This document shows, piece by piece, positions 1 to 6,327 of a stretch of 33,664 nt of DNA. The notes beneath the pieces were generated by a model. The model ran no database searches. It was not told the origin of the DNA and saw only the letters and a list, made by a program, of their open reading frames with translations. The DNA lies in NCBI GenBank assembly GCA_035574475.1, contig DATLYR010000202.1, forward strand, positions 1 to 33,664, given 5' to 3'. The first letter of the stretch is position 1. Each line of letters begins with the position of its first letter. Both the position numbers and the translations under genes were made by a program. The DNA comes from Nevskiales bacterium. GTDB taxonomy: Bacteria > Pseudomonadota > Gammaproteobacteria > Nevskiales > DATLYR01.

Positions 1-51
1 GGCGCGGTGGATGGCAAGATCCAGGCGCACGTCATCACCGTGGAGGCCTGA
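1..51 (+). CDS. 3' end of an unidentified gene (partial)
   Basis: The first frame is open from the window edge to a TGA at 49-51 and would encode the C-terminal 16 residues GAVDGKIQAHVITVEA. GC-rich third positions are consistent with real coding sequence. The fragment is too short to assign a family. It would end about 110 bases before the end of the convergent integrase gene. Confidence 0.35.
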   Translation, partial: GAVDGKIQAHVITVEA

Positions 52-141
52 CCGCCGCGCGCCGCTGGCGCTAGCGGTCCAGCGGGCTGCGCACGCCGCG
101 ATCCGGGGCTCGCCCTGCATGGCTCGCCCGCCCGGAGTTCA

Positions 142-189
142 CGAAGCAGTGCTTCGCGTCAGCCCGTTAAATCCGGTCTAACGGGCTGA
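142..189 (-). terminator. Two hairpins at the 3' end of intI
   Basis: Two perfect stem-loops lie at the end of the integrase gene. One is CGAAGC/GCTTCG (142-147 and 151-156, 3-base loop). The other has an 11-bp stem, TCAGCCCGTTA with TAACGGGCTGA (159-169 and 179-189), and overlaps the integrase stop codon at 167-169. Neither is followed by a T tract on the minus strand, so termination is only a guess. The second hairpin contains GTCTAAC, which resembles an attC inverse core. Confidence 0.35.
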
Positions 190-1129
190 ACACTCCTCGC
201 CCCCCGCGGTTGAGCACGTGCGTGTAGATCATGGTGGTGCTCACATCCGAGTGGCCGAGCAGTTCCTGCACCGTGCGGATGTCGTAGCCGTCCTCCAGCA
301 GATGTGTGGCAAAGCAATGGCGCAGCGTATGGCTGGTCACGCGCTTGGCCAGCCCCGCGCGCCGTGCTGCCTGCCGGATGATCCGCTGGTAGTTCTTTTC
401 GTCCAGGTGGTGGCGCCGGATCACGCCTGACAGCGGGTCCACCGAGCGGTGGACGGAAGGGAACACGTACTGCCAGATCCACTCGTATTCGGCGCGTGGA
501 TACTTGCGCGCCAGCGCAAACGGCAGGTAAACGCCGCCATAGCCCGCCGCCAGGTCGCGCGCGTGCAAGTCCTTGACCTTTTCAAGATGCGCGGCCAGCG
601 CCGGAATCAGGGATTCCGGCAGGACCGTCACGCGATCCTTGGCACCCTTGCCGTTGCGCACGGTGATCTGGCGGTACTCGCGGTCCAGGTCGCCGACCCG
701 CAGCCGCAAGGCCTCCAGCAGGCGCATGCCGGTGCCGTACATCAGCCGCGCAATGAGCTCGTGCGTGCCGTCCAGCTGCGCCAGCAAGCGGCGCAGTTCC
801 TCGCGGCTGAGCACGGTCGGGATATGCGTCGAGCGCTTCGCGCGCACCACGTTGTCCAGCCAGTCCAGCTGGCGGTCCAGCACCACGCCGTACAGGAACA
901 GCAGGGCCGACAGGGCCTGGTTCTGGGTGGAGGCGGAGACCCGCCGCTCGCTGGCCAGGTGGCTGAGAAAGGCCGTGACCTCGCGCTCGCCCAGGCCGGC
1001 CGGGTGCTGCTTGCCGTGAAAATAGATGTAGCGTTTAATCCAGGTGACGTAGGTCTGCTCGGTCCGGTAGCTGTAGTGGCGCAGCCGCAAGGCGGCGCGG
1101 ACCTGATCGAGGAGGCGGGGTTTCGGCAT
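167..1129 (-). CDS. intI: Integron integrase (IntI-type tyrosine recombinase)
   Basis: A 320-residue tyrosine recombinase that inserts and excises gene cassettes at attI and attC sites. The N-terminal SAM-like core-binding domain covers about residues 5-95. Catalytic residues are visible: Arg136 ([10 protein letters not shown]), His267 and Arg270 (HTLRH), His293 (LLGHSD) and Tyr302. What separates it from XerC/XerD is the IntI-specific insertion at about residues 205-225 ([15 protein letters not shown]), which handles the extrahelical bases of folded attC. The ATG at 1127-1129 is preceded by AAGGA on the minus strand. The gene points away from the cassette array, the usual integron layout. 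It looks full length and intact. I saw no LexA box upstream. The family call is very secure; cassette activity is inferred. Confidence 0.96.
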   Translation of the reverse strand: MPKPRLLDQVRAALRLRHYSYRTEQTYVTWIKRYIYFHGKQHPAGLGEREVTAFLSHLASERRVSASTQNQALSALLFLYGVVLDRQLDWLDNVVRAKRSTHIPTVLSREELRRLLAQLDGTHELIARLMYGTGMRLLEALRLRVGDLDREYRQITVRNGKGAKDRVTVLPESLIPALAAHLEKVKDLHARDLAAGYGGVYLPFALARKYPRAEYEWIWQYVFPSVHRSVDPLSGVIRRHHLDEKNYQRIIRQAARRAGLAKRVTSHTLRHCFATHLLEDGYDIRTVQELLGHSDVSTTMIYTHVLNRGGRGVFSPLDRI

Positions 1130-1262
1130 GGCTGCGTCCTTGCGGCCTAATCGGGAAGCCTACGATGAACGCATCGTATACCACATTGAAAAGAGGGGGG
1201 AATCTCCCCCTCACCCCCGACACCCTATTTTTTATTGGAGCTATTCAGCTCCCCAATTTAAG
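1130..1262. other. attI region between intI and the first cassette
   Basis: This spacer separates the divergent integrase from the first cassette and should hold attI and any cassette promoter. The junction is placed at G/TTATGC (1262-1268), because TTATGC is the exact complement of the R'' core GCATAA of the first cassette's attC (1984-1990). A perfect hairpin GGAGCT-ATTC-AGCTCC and a GGGGG/CCCCC hairpin lie just before the junction. TTGAAA at 1186-1191 is a weak -35 candidate with no convincing -10, so I do not call a Pc promoter. Confidence 0.6.
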
Positions 1263-1296
1263 TTATGCCGCGTAAGAGTTCGCCGAGAAGGTAAGC

Positions 1297-1974
1297 ATGG
1301 CCCGAGTACGCGCAAGACTGCCGAACGTCTTCGTTGGTCACCCCTTTGCGGGGCGCTTCCCCGTTAAGAAGTTCCGGGCGATTTTTCGTGGCCTTCCGTT
1401 CAATGTCATCTACGGGAACACGGATCTCCAGACCAAGCACCTCCTGGCGATCATGAAGAGCAACATCGCGAAGTCAGATTACTCGATCTTTGACCTCTCA
1501 AACTGGAACCCGAACGTAGCCTTGGAACTCGGTCTGGCTGAAGGGCTAAAGAAGAAGCCAGAAAAGAACTACTACATCCTACTGAACACCCGACGATCCC
1601 ACGAGGTCCCATCCGACATCAGAGGGATCCAGAGGCTGGAATACACATCATACGACTTCAAGCGGGAGGCGGGCCTTGGCGATCAGCTTGTAAATTACGT
1701 TCTGGCGAAGGAGTACTGGGTCAGGAAGTTGTGGAAGGCCATTCCTGAAGCAGGGAATGGCGCTAAGAAGCGCGTGATGGCGCTCCGAATGCTGGCCCAC
1801 CTCCGGGAGCACGAGAAGGTCACCCCTGACAACCTCAAGTCGATTGCTCGAGGGACACACTTGAGAGACGCAGATCGTACAGAGGTCGTCGACGTTCTAA
1901 AGAACCTCGGCCTGATCAAGAGGTCAAGAGGGAGCACTGCATATGTGCGAGGTCGCGTCTTATACAAGAAGTGA
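1297..1974 (+). CDS. Cassette 1: TIR/deoxyribosyltransferase-like nucleotide-binding protein with C-terminal winged helix
   Basis: A 225-residue protein. Residues 10-17 (NVFVGHPF) form the first beta strand of a Rossmann-like fold. Residues 60-80 carry the signature SD..IFDLS..NPNVALELG, typical of the TIR-like and nucleoside 2-deoxyribosyltransferase-like families, with Glu77 as the likely catalytic or ligand-binding glutamate. PSDI at 105-108 and the following Tyr also fit. Residues about 155-222 look like a winged helix-turn-helix. Relatives cleave NAD or nucleotides, often as anti-phage effectors, but the substrate here is not known. The ATG at 1297 is preceded by GAGAAGG. It occupies the first integron position, the one normally expressed best, and is visibly less GC-rich than the backbone. 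Fold assignment is moderately sure; function is inference. Confidence 0.75.
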   Translation: MARVRARLPNVFVGHPFAGRFPVKKFRAIFRGLPFNVIYGNTDLQTKHLLAIMKSNIAKSDYSIFDLSNWNPNVALELGLAEGLKKKPEKNYYILLNTRRSHEVPSDIRGIQRLEYTSYDFKREAGLGDQLVNYVLAKEYWVRKLWKAIPEAGNGAKKRVMALRMLAHLREHEKVTPDNLKSIARGTHLRDADRTEVVDVLKNLGLIKRSRGSTAYVRGRVLYKK

Positions 1975-1983
1975 AGCAACGCA

Positions 1984-2046
1984 GCATAACAAGCCGCTGC
2001 AGGGGACGCGCCGCAAGCGGCGCGCCCCTGAGCGGCGGCGTTGGGC
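1984..2046 (+). repeat. attC site of cassette 1
   Basis: A 63-bp recombination site with R'' GCATAAC (1984-1990) and R' GTTGGGC (2040-2046). The middle forms a strong imperfect palindrome (GGGGaCGCGCCGC against GCGGCGCGCCCC). The unpaired A resembles the extrahelical base that sets strand polarity. Crossover should be at G2040/T2041. Confidence 0.88.
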
Positions 2047-2067
2047 GTCGTAAAGATGGGGGCGGTT

Positions 2068-2454
2068 ATGAGTGGCAGCGGCGATGGTACATCTTTAGAT
2101 ACACCTCTTTGTATTCGACGCGGTAAGGTAAGCGAATACAGCCCCAGTGAGCTCTTGGCTGTCGAAATCGATGCTATTAAATCTGCCTACGCGTCCAAGG
2201 GTGTTGAGCTAACATCGCAGGAACGAATCAAGAGTTACCGTACTCGCTTGGGAAGAAGAGTTGATGTGTTTGCGGTCACACTTAGGGATAGTTGCCCGGA
2301 GGGCAAAGTCGAGGGCTATTTCTACGTCGACATAACTGAATGTGCTCCTCTAAGGGCAGTAAGACTGCGCACTCGCGCAGAAAAACCATGTCGCTACTGT
2401 GGTCAGCCCTCCATGCCCGGCGAAGATACATGTTACATACACCACCAAAAATGA
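2068..2454 (+). CDS. Cassette 2: hypothetical protein with C-terminal zinc-knuckle-like motif
   Basis: I do not recognise a family. From the ATG at 2068 the protein has 128 residues. In-frame alternatives are ATG 2056 and TTG 2041, the latter inside attC. The G-rich stretch at 2058-2065 is the best ribosome-binding candidate for 2068. The centre is charged and soluble with alternating strands and no membrane segment. The C-terminal 25 residues contain CRYCGQ followed by DTCYIHH, a CxxC...CxxHH pattern that could bind one zinc ion. It is the second cassette, on the plus strand like the others, with base use more AT-rich than the chromosome around it. That it is a real gene rests on its fit between two attC sites. 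Confidence 0.65.
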   Translation: MSGSGDGTSLDTPLCIRRGKVSEYSPSELLAVEIDAIKSAYASKGVELTSQERIKSYRTRLGRRVDVFAVTLRDSCPEGKVEGYFYVDITECAPLRAVRLRTRAEKPCRYCGQPSMPGEDTCYIHHQK

Positions 2455-2476
2455 AGCGAACGTTTGCTTACACGCC

Positions 2477-2539
2477 GCCCAAATACACGCTCAAGTCGGG
2501 ACGCGGCGAAGCGCCGCGCCCCTTAGCTCTGCGTTAGGC
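2477..2539 (+). repeat. attC site of cassette 2
   Basis: A 63-bp site from R'' GCCCAAA (2477-2483) to R' GTTAGGC (2533-2539). R'' is complementary to TTGGGC, the first bases of cassette 2 at 2041, as expected. The inner palindrome GGGaCGCGGC/GCCGCGCCCC again carries a single unpaired A and closely matches the attC of cassette 1. Confidence 0.87.
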
Positions 2540-2545
2540 GTCACT

Positions 2546-3079
2546 ATGTTCGAACTCCGAAAGTCGCAGTCGCACGGAAAGATAGGAGAGGCCTCCGTTT
2601 ACGCAAAGTGCTGGATGAACGGCATTCCCGCGTATTTCACCGGCGGCCTGCGCAATAACTTCGCGGGAAGCGATCTTATAGTGGAAACCGGCGATCCTCG
2701 TAAGAAGCTTTGGGTTCAGGTCAAAACCGGGGCGCCAATACTGAAGGACCACGTGTATCTCACGCAGTGCGCGGGAGAGGATGATTTGGGAAGAGATAAG
2801 TTCGATTCAGATTTCGTAGTTTTCGTAAATATCGAGCTTTCGGCTGCCAAGAAGCACAACCACGCCGGAGAGCTGGGATTCGAGCATCTGTCGTTTTACG
2901 TTGTGCCACGCAAAGCCGCGAATTCGCTATATCAGCGGTGGTTGGGGCATTGGCACGCGAAACCGAAGCGCGATGGTCAGCAGCGCAAGTTAGGAAATAT
3001 GGCCGTTCATGTGCCGAGGCAGGAAATTGAGCAGTATCAGAACGCTTGGTCGCTTCTTCTGGGAAAAAGTGCCGCCTAA
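2546..3079 (+). CDS. Cassette 3: PD-(D/E)XK nuclease-like protein
   Basis: From the ATG at 2546, 12 bases after the attC crossover, the protein has 177 residues. The N-terminal half has the pattern of a PD-(D/E)XK phosphodiesterase: Glu15 in KIGEASVYA, Asp43 in GSDLIVE, then Gln58-x-Lys60 in VQVKTG. This resembles the core of restriction enzymes and Holliday-junction resolvases, here with Gln in place of the usual Glu. Residues about 65-145 add strands and a basic stretch (HAKPKRDGQQRK) that could bind nucleic acid. There is no methyltransferase partner, so it is not an ordinary restriction-modification pair. The stop TAA lies inside the R'' core of its own attC. Fold assignment comes from motif reading only, and substrate is unknown. 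Confidence 0.7.
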   Translation: MFELRKSQSHGKIGEASVYAKCWMNGIPAYFTGGLRNNFAGSDLIVETGDPRKKLWVQVKTGAPILKDHVYLTQCAGEDDLGRDKFDSDFVVFVNIELSAAKKHNHAGELGFEHLSFYVVPRKAANSLYQRWLGHWHAKPKRDGQQRKLGNMAVHVPRQEIEQYQNAWSLLLGKSAA

Positions 3080-3104
3080 CAACGCGTATATGGACTCCTC
3101 CCGC

Positions 3105-3331
3105 AAGGGCGGGTGAAGCGCAGTTCTGATCGCGGCGTGTAGATCGGTTGCAGTCGTATATCCGGCCTGTTGGTGGACATGTAGTCCTGGCCTTCATGGA
3201 ATCCGCGTCCGAAGGGCCACACGCTCGCAACGCTCTTTCCGAGCAGCGTAGTTATCGGCCTTGTTTCAGACCGGTCCGACCGTCACGCCATGATCTTGCT
3301 TCTCCCGCGCAACCGCAGAAACCAGTAATCG
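3105..3331 (-). ncRNA. Candidate guide (seekRNA/bridge RNA) region of the IS element
   Basis: IS1111-type elements make a guide RNA from the noncoding end downstream of the transposase, and this stretch occupies that position. The 7-mer CGTATAT occurs at 3155-3161 and again at the outer left junction (3085-3091), the kind of match expected of a guide loop. Exact RNA ends and fold were not determined. Confidence 0.4.
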
Positions 3332-4375
3332 TTATGCCGCCTGCGCGGCGTGGTTTGGATCGAAATCCCGTTTGTAGTACCAGGTCGCCCAGGCGATACG
3401 GGCCAGCTTGTTGGCCAGGGCACAGGCGGCCTTGTTGTGCCCGGCCCGATCTCTCAGAGCCAGCGCCCAGCGCTGCAGGCGGTTGAGCGGCTTGCCCTCG
3501 CGCCTGAGCCGACCGGCCTGCAGCAGCACGGCCCGTGCACCATGGATGAAGAGCATCCGCAGGTACACATCACCGCGCTTGCTGATGTGGCCGAGCTGGC
3601 GCGTGCTGCCACTGGAATATTCCCGGGGCGTCAGACCGATCCAGGATGCCAGATGGCGGCCGCTCCTGAAGTTCCTGGCATCCACGGCGCTGGCCACCAG
3701 TGCGGTGGAGGTGAGCAGGCCAATGCCGCTGATCCCCTGAACCCGCTGCACTGCCGGATCCGCCTGGGTCAGGCGCTTGAGTTGCCTTTCGACCTCATCC
3801 ACCCGCTGCTCGAGCTCGCGGATCTCGGCCAGGGCCGAATGCAGCATCGGCCGCAGCGCCGCGGGCACCGCTGCGTCCTCGAACTTCTCCGGTAACTGCT
3901 GCAGCGCCATCCTGGCGCCCACGGGGATGGTCATCCCGAATTCCCGCAGCAGGCCGCGCAGCGTGTTGATCCGGCCCGTGCGGGCCGCCATCCACTGCGA
4001 GCGCAGGCGGTGCAGCCCCTGGATCGACTGGTGCCACGGCGCCTTGACCGCCACCGGTTTGAGCTCGGGATCGCGGGAGGCCTCCAGCAATGCCGAGCAG
4101 CCAGCCCGGTCGGTTTTGTTTCTCCTGCGATACGGCTTCACGTACTGCGCCGGCAACAGCTTTACAGCGTGCCCGGCCGCCTGCGCCTGCCTGGCCCAGT
4201 GATGGGCGCCTCCGCAGGCCTCCATCACCACCAGGCTGGCCGGTTGCTGCATCAGAAATCGCGAGAACCCTTTCCGGCTCAGCCGGTCACGCTTGGCCGA
4301 TCGGCCAGAAACGCCCGCCACCGCCACCTCGATCACATCCTTTGCCAAGTCCGCCGCAACGGTCGTAGTATCCAT
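3332..4375 (-). CDS. IS110/IS1111-family transposase, DEDD motif degenerate
   Basis: A 347-residue serine/DEDD transposase. The start chosen is ATG 4373-4375, preceded by GGAGGAG on the minus strand; a longer frame begins at 4423. The RuvC-like N-terminal domain shows Asp9 (AADLAKD), Glu52 (VVMEACGG) and Asp89 (NKTDRAG). The family normally reads KTDxxDA, giving a fourth Asp three residues on. Here that residue is Gly92, followed by Cys93. The C-terminal domain keeps the helix-hairpin-helix-like GISGIGLLTS (about 215-225), LASWIGLTPREYSSG with the catalytic-serine region, and KRGD. A coiled coil lies around residues 170-200. The missing Asp suggests impaired catalysis, unless it is a sequence error. 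Confidence 0.93.
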   Translation of the reverse strand: MDTTTVAADLAKDVIEVAVAGVSGRSAKRDRLSRKGFSRFLMQQPASLVVMEACGGAHHWARQAQAAGHAVKLLPAQYVKPYRRRNKTDRAGCSALLEASRDPELKPVAVKAPWHQSIQGLHRLRSQWMAARTGRINTLRGLLREFGMTIPVGARMALQQLPEKFEDAAVPAALRPMLHSALAEIRELEQRVDEVERQLKRLTQADPAVQRVQGISGIGLLTSTALVASAVDARNFRSGRHLASWIGLTPREYSSGSTRQLGHISKRGDVYLRMLFIHGARAVLLQAGRLRREGKPLNRLQRWALALRDRAGHNKAACALANKLARIAWATWYYKRDFDPNHAAQAA

Positions 4376-4597
4376 GAAGGACTCCTCCTGTTGGTTCTGC
4401 TGATGGAAACGCACTTTCAGCATGGCACTTCGATGCCGATAAAACAGCGGGAGGAGTCCATTCCATCACTCCAGTGGGACGTCCTCGGCCTCGCGAAGAG
4501 CTCGGCCTCGGATTCGCTCGCTGCGCTCGCTCACCTCGCTCCGGCGCACAAAACGCGCCGTCGCTTCGGCGCGCCTGAGCGCGAGCGTTAGACCCCT

Positions 4598-5176
4598 ATG
4601 AACCGAGCTGAAGCGGTCGCCCAGTTGCAGGCTGTTTGGGGCGTCCTGAATGCCGACCTCGAGTGCGCGCTGGCCTATGGGCGACAGAACAACACTGCAT
4701 ATGCGCAGCGTGCTTTGGTCCGCGCATGGTTTGCTCTTGTAGAGGGCTTGTCCTATCAGCTTCGTCAAGTCACCCTCGCAACACTACACGACACAAATAT
4801 CCTGTCTGCCAGCGAGATCGCGCTGCTGAGCGAGGAGCGTTACTTTGTCGACGACAAAGGGCGCCCCAAGACCAGTGAACAATTCCTGCCATTTCCACAG
4901 AGCCTCCTGTTCTCCATTCGTGCCTACGCGAAAAATCATGGCGCCCAGTTTGAGGCTGATACAGCGCAGCCAGGATGGTCCGCTATGCGTCGCGCCGTTG
5001 AGGTGCGGAACCGAGTTACACACCCAAAGGCAGCAAAATCACTCTCGCTGTCAGAAGAGGACTTGCAGAGCTTCAGCGAGGCAGCAGCGTGGTGGAAGGC
5101 AACAATGCTGAGCATGTTCGCAGCGTGCAATGAAGCTGACGAATACTGGCGTCGAGAATTAGAAGCACAAGCATGA
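4598..5176 (+). CDS. Cassette 4: HEPN-like protein with Rx4H motif
   Basis: A 192-residue, mainly helical protein starting at the ATG 10 bases after the attC crossover. I do not recognise a named family. Residues 132-144 contain VRNRVTHPK, an R-x4-H motif (Arg137 to His142) in a predicted helix. This is the hallmark of HEPN-domain RNases found in toxin-antitoxin and phage-defence systems. The preceding helices (about 30-65, 100-115) fit a helical bundle. There is no separate antitoxin gene in the cassette, so the protein could be a sensor or non-toxic HEPN instead. It has no signal peptide or membrane segment. The HEPN call rests on one motif plus helical character. Confidence 0.65.
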   Translation: MNRAEAVAQLQAVWGVLNADLECALAYGRQNNTAYAQRALVRAWFALVEGLSYQLRQVTLATLHDTNILSASEIALLSEERYFVDDKGRPKTSEQFLPFPQSLLFSIRAYAKNHGAQFEADTAQPGWSAMRRAVEVRNRVTHPKAAKSLSLSEEDLQSFSEAAAWWKATMLSMFAACNEADEYWRRELEAQA

Positions 5177-5204
5177 GCGCATCCTTCCCGTGGCAACGGC
5201 CGGG

Positions 5205-5273
5205 GTCTAACCCTTCCATCGAGCGGACAGGTCCCGGCAAGCCGGGCCCTGCCGCTCATGTCGAACGTTGGGC
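5205..5273 (+). repeat. attC site of cassette 4
   Basis: A 69-bp site from R'' GTCTAAC (5205-5211) to R' GTTGGGC (5267-5273). R'' pairs with TTAGAC, the first bases of cassette 4 at 4588. Inner arms GCGGACAGGTCCCGGC and GCCGGGCCCTGCCGC form the imperfect palindrome. Confidence 0.87.
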
Positions 5274-5290
5274 CGCACAAGGACACCCTC

Positions 5291-5674
5291 ATGCCTGACT
5301 TCAAGCCAGACCGCTACACAACCGTCTCGCCGTATTTGATCGTGTCCGATGCGGCAGCGACAGTTCGGTTCCTCGAGCGCGTCTTCCAGGCCGAGCTCTT
5401 GAGGAGCTTTCCGGATGACCAAGGCCGACTCATGCATGCGGAGGTACGGATCGACGATAGCGTCGTCATGCTGGCCGACTCGGCACCAGGCTGGCCACCC
5501 GTTCCAACCCATGTGCACGTCTATGTCAAGGACGTGGACGCCACTTACAGGCAGGCGCTGAATGAAGGTGCCGTTTCGATCCAGGAGCCCGTGCAGAAAG
5601 GCGATGAGGACAAGCGCGGCGGGGTCAAGGACGCCGGGGGTACTACTTGGTGGATCGCGACGCGCATGGGGTAA
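5291..5674 (+). CDS. Cassette 5: VOC-superfamily (glyoxalase/PhnB-like) protein
   Basis: A 127-residue protein from the ATG at 5291, preceded by AAGGAC. A longer frame from 5258 would start inside attC and is not preferred. It shows the paired beta-alpha-beta-beta-beta modules of the vicinal oxygen chelate superfamily: YLIVSDAAATVRFLERVF near the N-terminus, MHAEVRIDDSVVMLAD in the middle, THVHVYVKDVDATY opening the second module, and GTTWWIATR at the end, a tail typical of PhnB-like members. Relatives include glyoxalases, dioxygenases, bleomycin and fosfomycin resistance proteins. Such genes are frequent integron cassettes. The substrate cannot be told from sequence, and a resistance role is not shown. 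Confidence 0.85.
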   Translation: MPDFKPDRYTTVSPYLIVSDAAATVRFLERVFQAELLRSFPDDQGRLMHAEVRIDDSVVMLADSAPGWPPVPTHVHVYVKDVDATYRQALNEGAVSIQEPVQKGDEDKRGGVKDAGGTTWWIATRMG

Positions 5675-5696
5675 CAGGATGTTGGATGCGCATGTG

Positions 5697-5756
5697 GTCT
5701 GACCATGCACTCAAGCTGACGCTGCGTTGCGGCGCGAGTCAATTCAAGCGTAGGGC
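5697..5756 (+). repeat. Degenerate attC site of cassette 5
   Basis: A 60-bp site recognisable by its layout: R'' GTCTGAC (5697-5703), then GCACTCAAGC, a GC-rich centre, and R' GTAGGGC (5750-5756). Both cores deviate from consensus, and R'' is not complementary to TTGGGC at the start of cassette 5. The site therefore looks decayed or hybrid. Confidence 0.6.
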
Positions 5757-5777
5757 CGCTCAATCGAAGGTGAGAGC

Positions 5778-6293
5778 ATGAAGCGATATGTCGCGTTCCT
5801 TCGTGGGGTCAGCCCGATGAATGCCGACATGGCGGAGCTCAAGCGCTCGTTCGAAGCCTGTGGCTTCACGGACGTAAAGACTGTGCTCTCAAGTGGGAAT
5901 GTGGTGTTTAGCGCAGGTGCCAGATCCGAGACCGCGCTCGCGCGCCAAGCCGAAACCGCCATGGCGAATCGACTTGGCCGCACGTTTTACACCATCGTGC
6001 GTTCATCCGATGCTCTGCGCGAACTGATCGAAGCCGACCCGTATGCCGCCTTCGATGTACCGGAAAACGCCAAGCGCGTGGTGACATTTCTCGGGGAACC
6101 GCACAAAGCCAAGCTCGAATTGCCCATCGAAAGCGATGGCGTCCACATCCTTGCGAAGGCTGGGTGCGAGGTATTTACAGCATACGTCCCGAACCCGCGC
6201 GGCCCTGTGTTCATGACCTTGATCGAGAAGATGTTCGGCAGCAACGTGACGACGCGCACCTGGGAGACGGTCAAGAAATGCGTCAAGGTGTGA
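5778..6293 (+). CDS. Cassette 6: DUF1697 family protein
   Basis: A 171-residue protein starting MKRYVAFLRGVSP, a form of the N-terminal signature of DUF1697 (typically YVALLRGINVG). The family continues with a segment like ELKRSFEACGFTDVKTVLSSGNVVF, present here at residues 21-45, and ends with TRTWETVKKCVK, close to the usual TRNWNTVxKL. Length matches the family (about 170-180). The biochemical role is not known. It is the last cassette in the array and its GC content is slightly below that of the chromosome. The start ATG at 5778 has GAAGGTGAGAG upstream. Confidence 0.88.
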   Translation: MKRYVAFLRGVSPMNADMAELKRSFEACGFTDVKTVLSSGNVVFSAGARSETALARQAETAMANRLGRTFYTIVRSSDALRELIEADPYAAFDVPENAKRVVTFLGEPHKAKLELPIESDGVHILAKAGCEVFTAYVPNPRGPVFMTLIEKMFGSNVTTRTWETVKKCVKV

Positions 6294-6300
6294 GCACAGC

Positions 6301-6327
6301 GTCCCAACAACCGGTTGCAGCGGACGG
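6301..6327 (+). repeat. Truncated attC of cassette 6
   Basis: Eight bases after the DUF1697 stop, GTCCCAACAACCGGTTGCAG and CGGACGG match the left half of a common attC type (R'' plus L'' arm). No matching right arm or GTTRRRY core follows. The site stops at the left end of IS3-type sequence. Confidence 0.6.

Larger units (their letters stand above)
3091..4460 (-). mobile_element. IS110-family element, IS1111 group, inserted in attC
   Basis: The limits are set by a perfect 14-bp inverted repeat, TGGACTCCTCCCGC (3091-3104) and GCGGGAGGAGTCCA (4447-4460). The IS1111 group carries such repeats slightly inside the true ends, so a few bases on each side may also belong. It encodes one transposase on the minus strand and has about 240 noncoding bases on the 3' side of that gene. 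No target duplication is apparent, as expected for the family. Insertion inside an attC, next to the R'' core, matches the published IS1111-attC group. Confidence 0.9.
3074..4593 (+). repeat. attC site of cassette 3, interrupted by an IS110/IS1111-type element
   Basis: R'' GCCTAAC lies at 3074-3080 and R' GTTAGAC at 4587-4593. R'' is complementary to TTAGGC, the first bases of cassette 3 at 2534. The insertion sequence at about 3091-4460 splits the site some 10 bases inside R''. The remaining arm (4461-4593) contains palindromic CTCGCT/GCGCTCGC-type segments, so the original attC would have been roughly 150 bp, long but within the known range. Confidence 0.75.

Noticed and set aside
167-1129. 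XerC/XerD recombinase instead of integron integrase
   Set aside because: The extra segment at residues 205-225 and the adjacent attC-bounded cassettes identify IntI.
5258-5290. Longer N-terminus for the VOC cassette protein
   Set aside because: The upstream ATG is inside the attC of the previous cassette, and the family starts near the ATG at 5291, which has AAGGAC before it.
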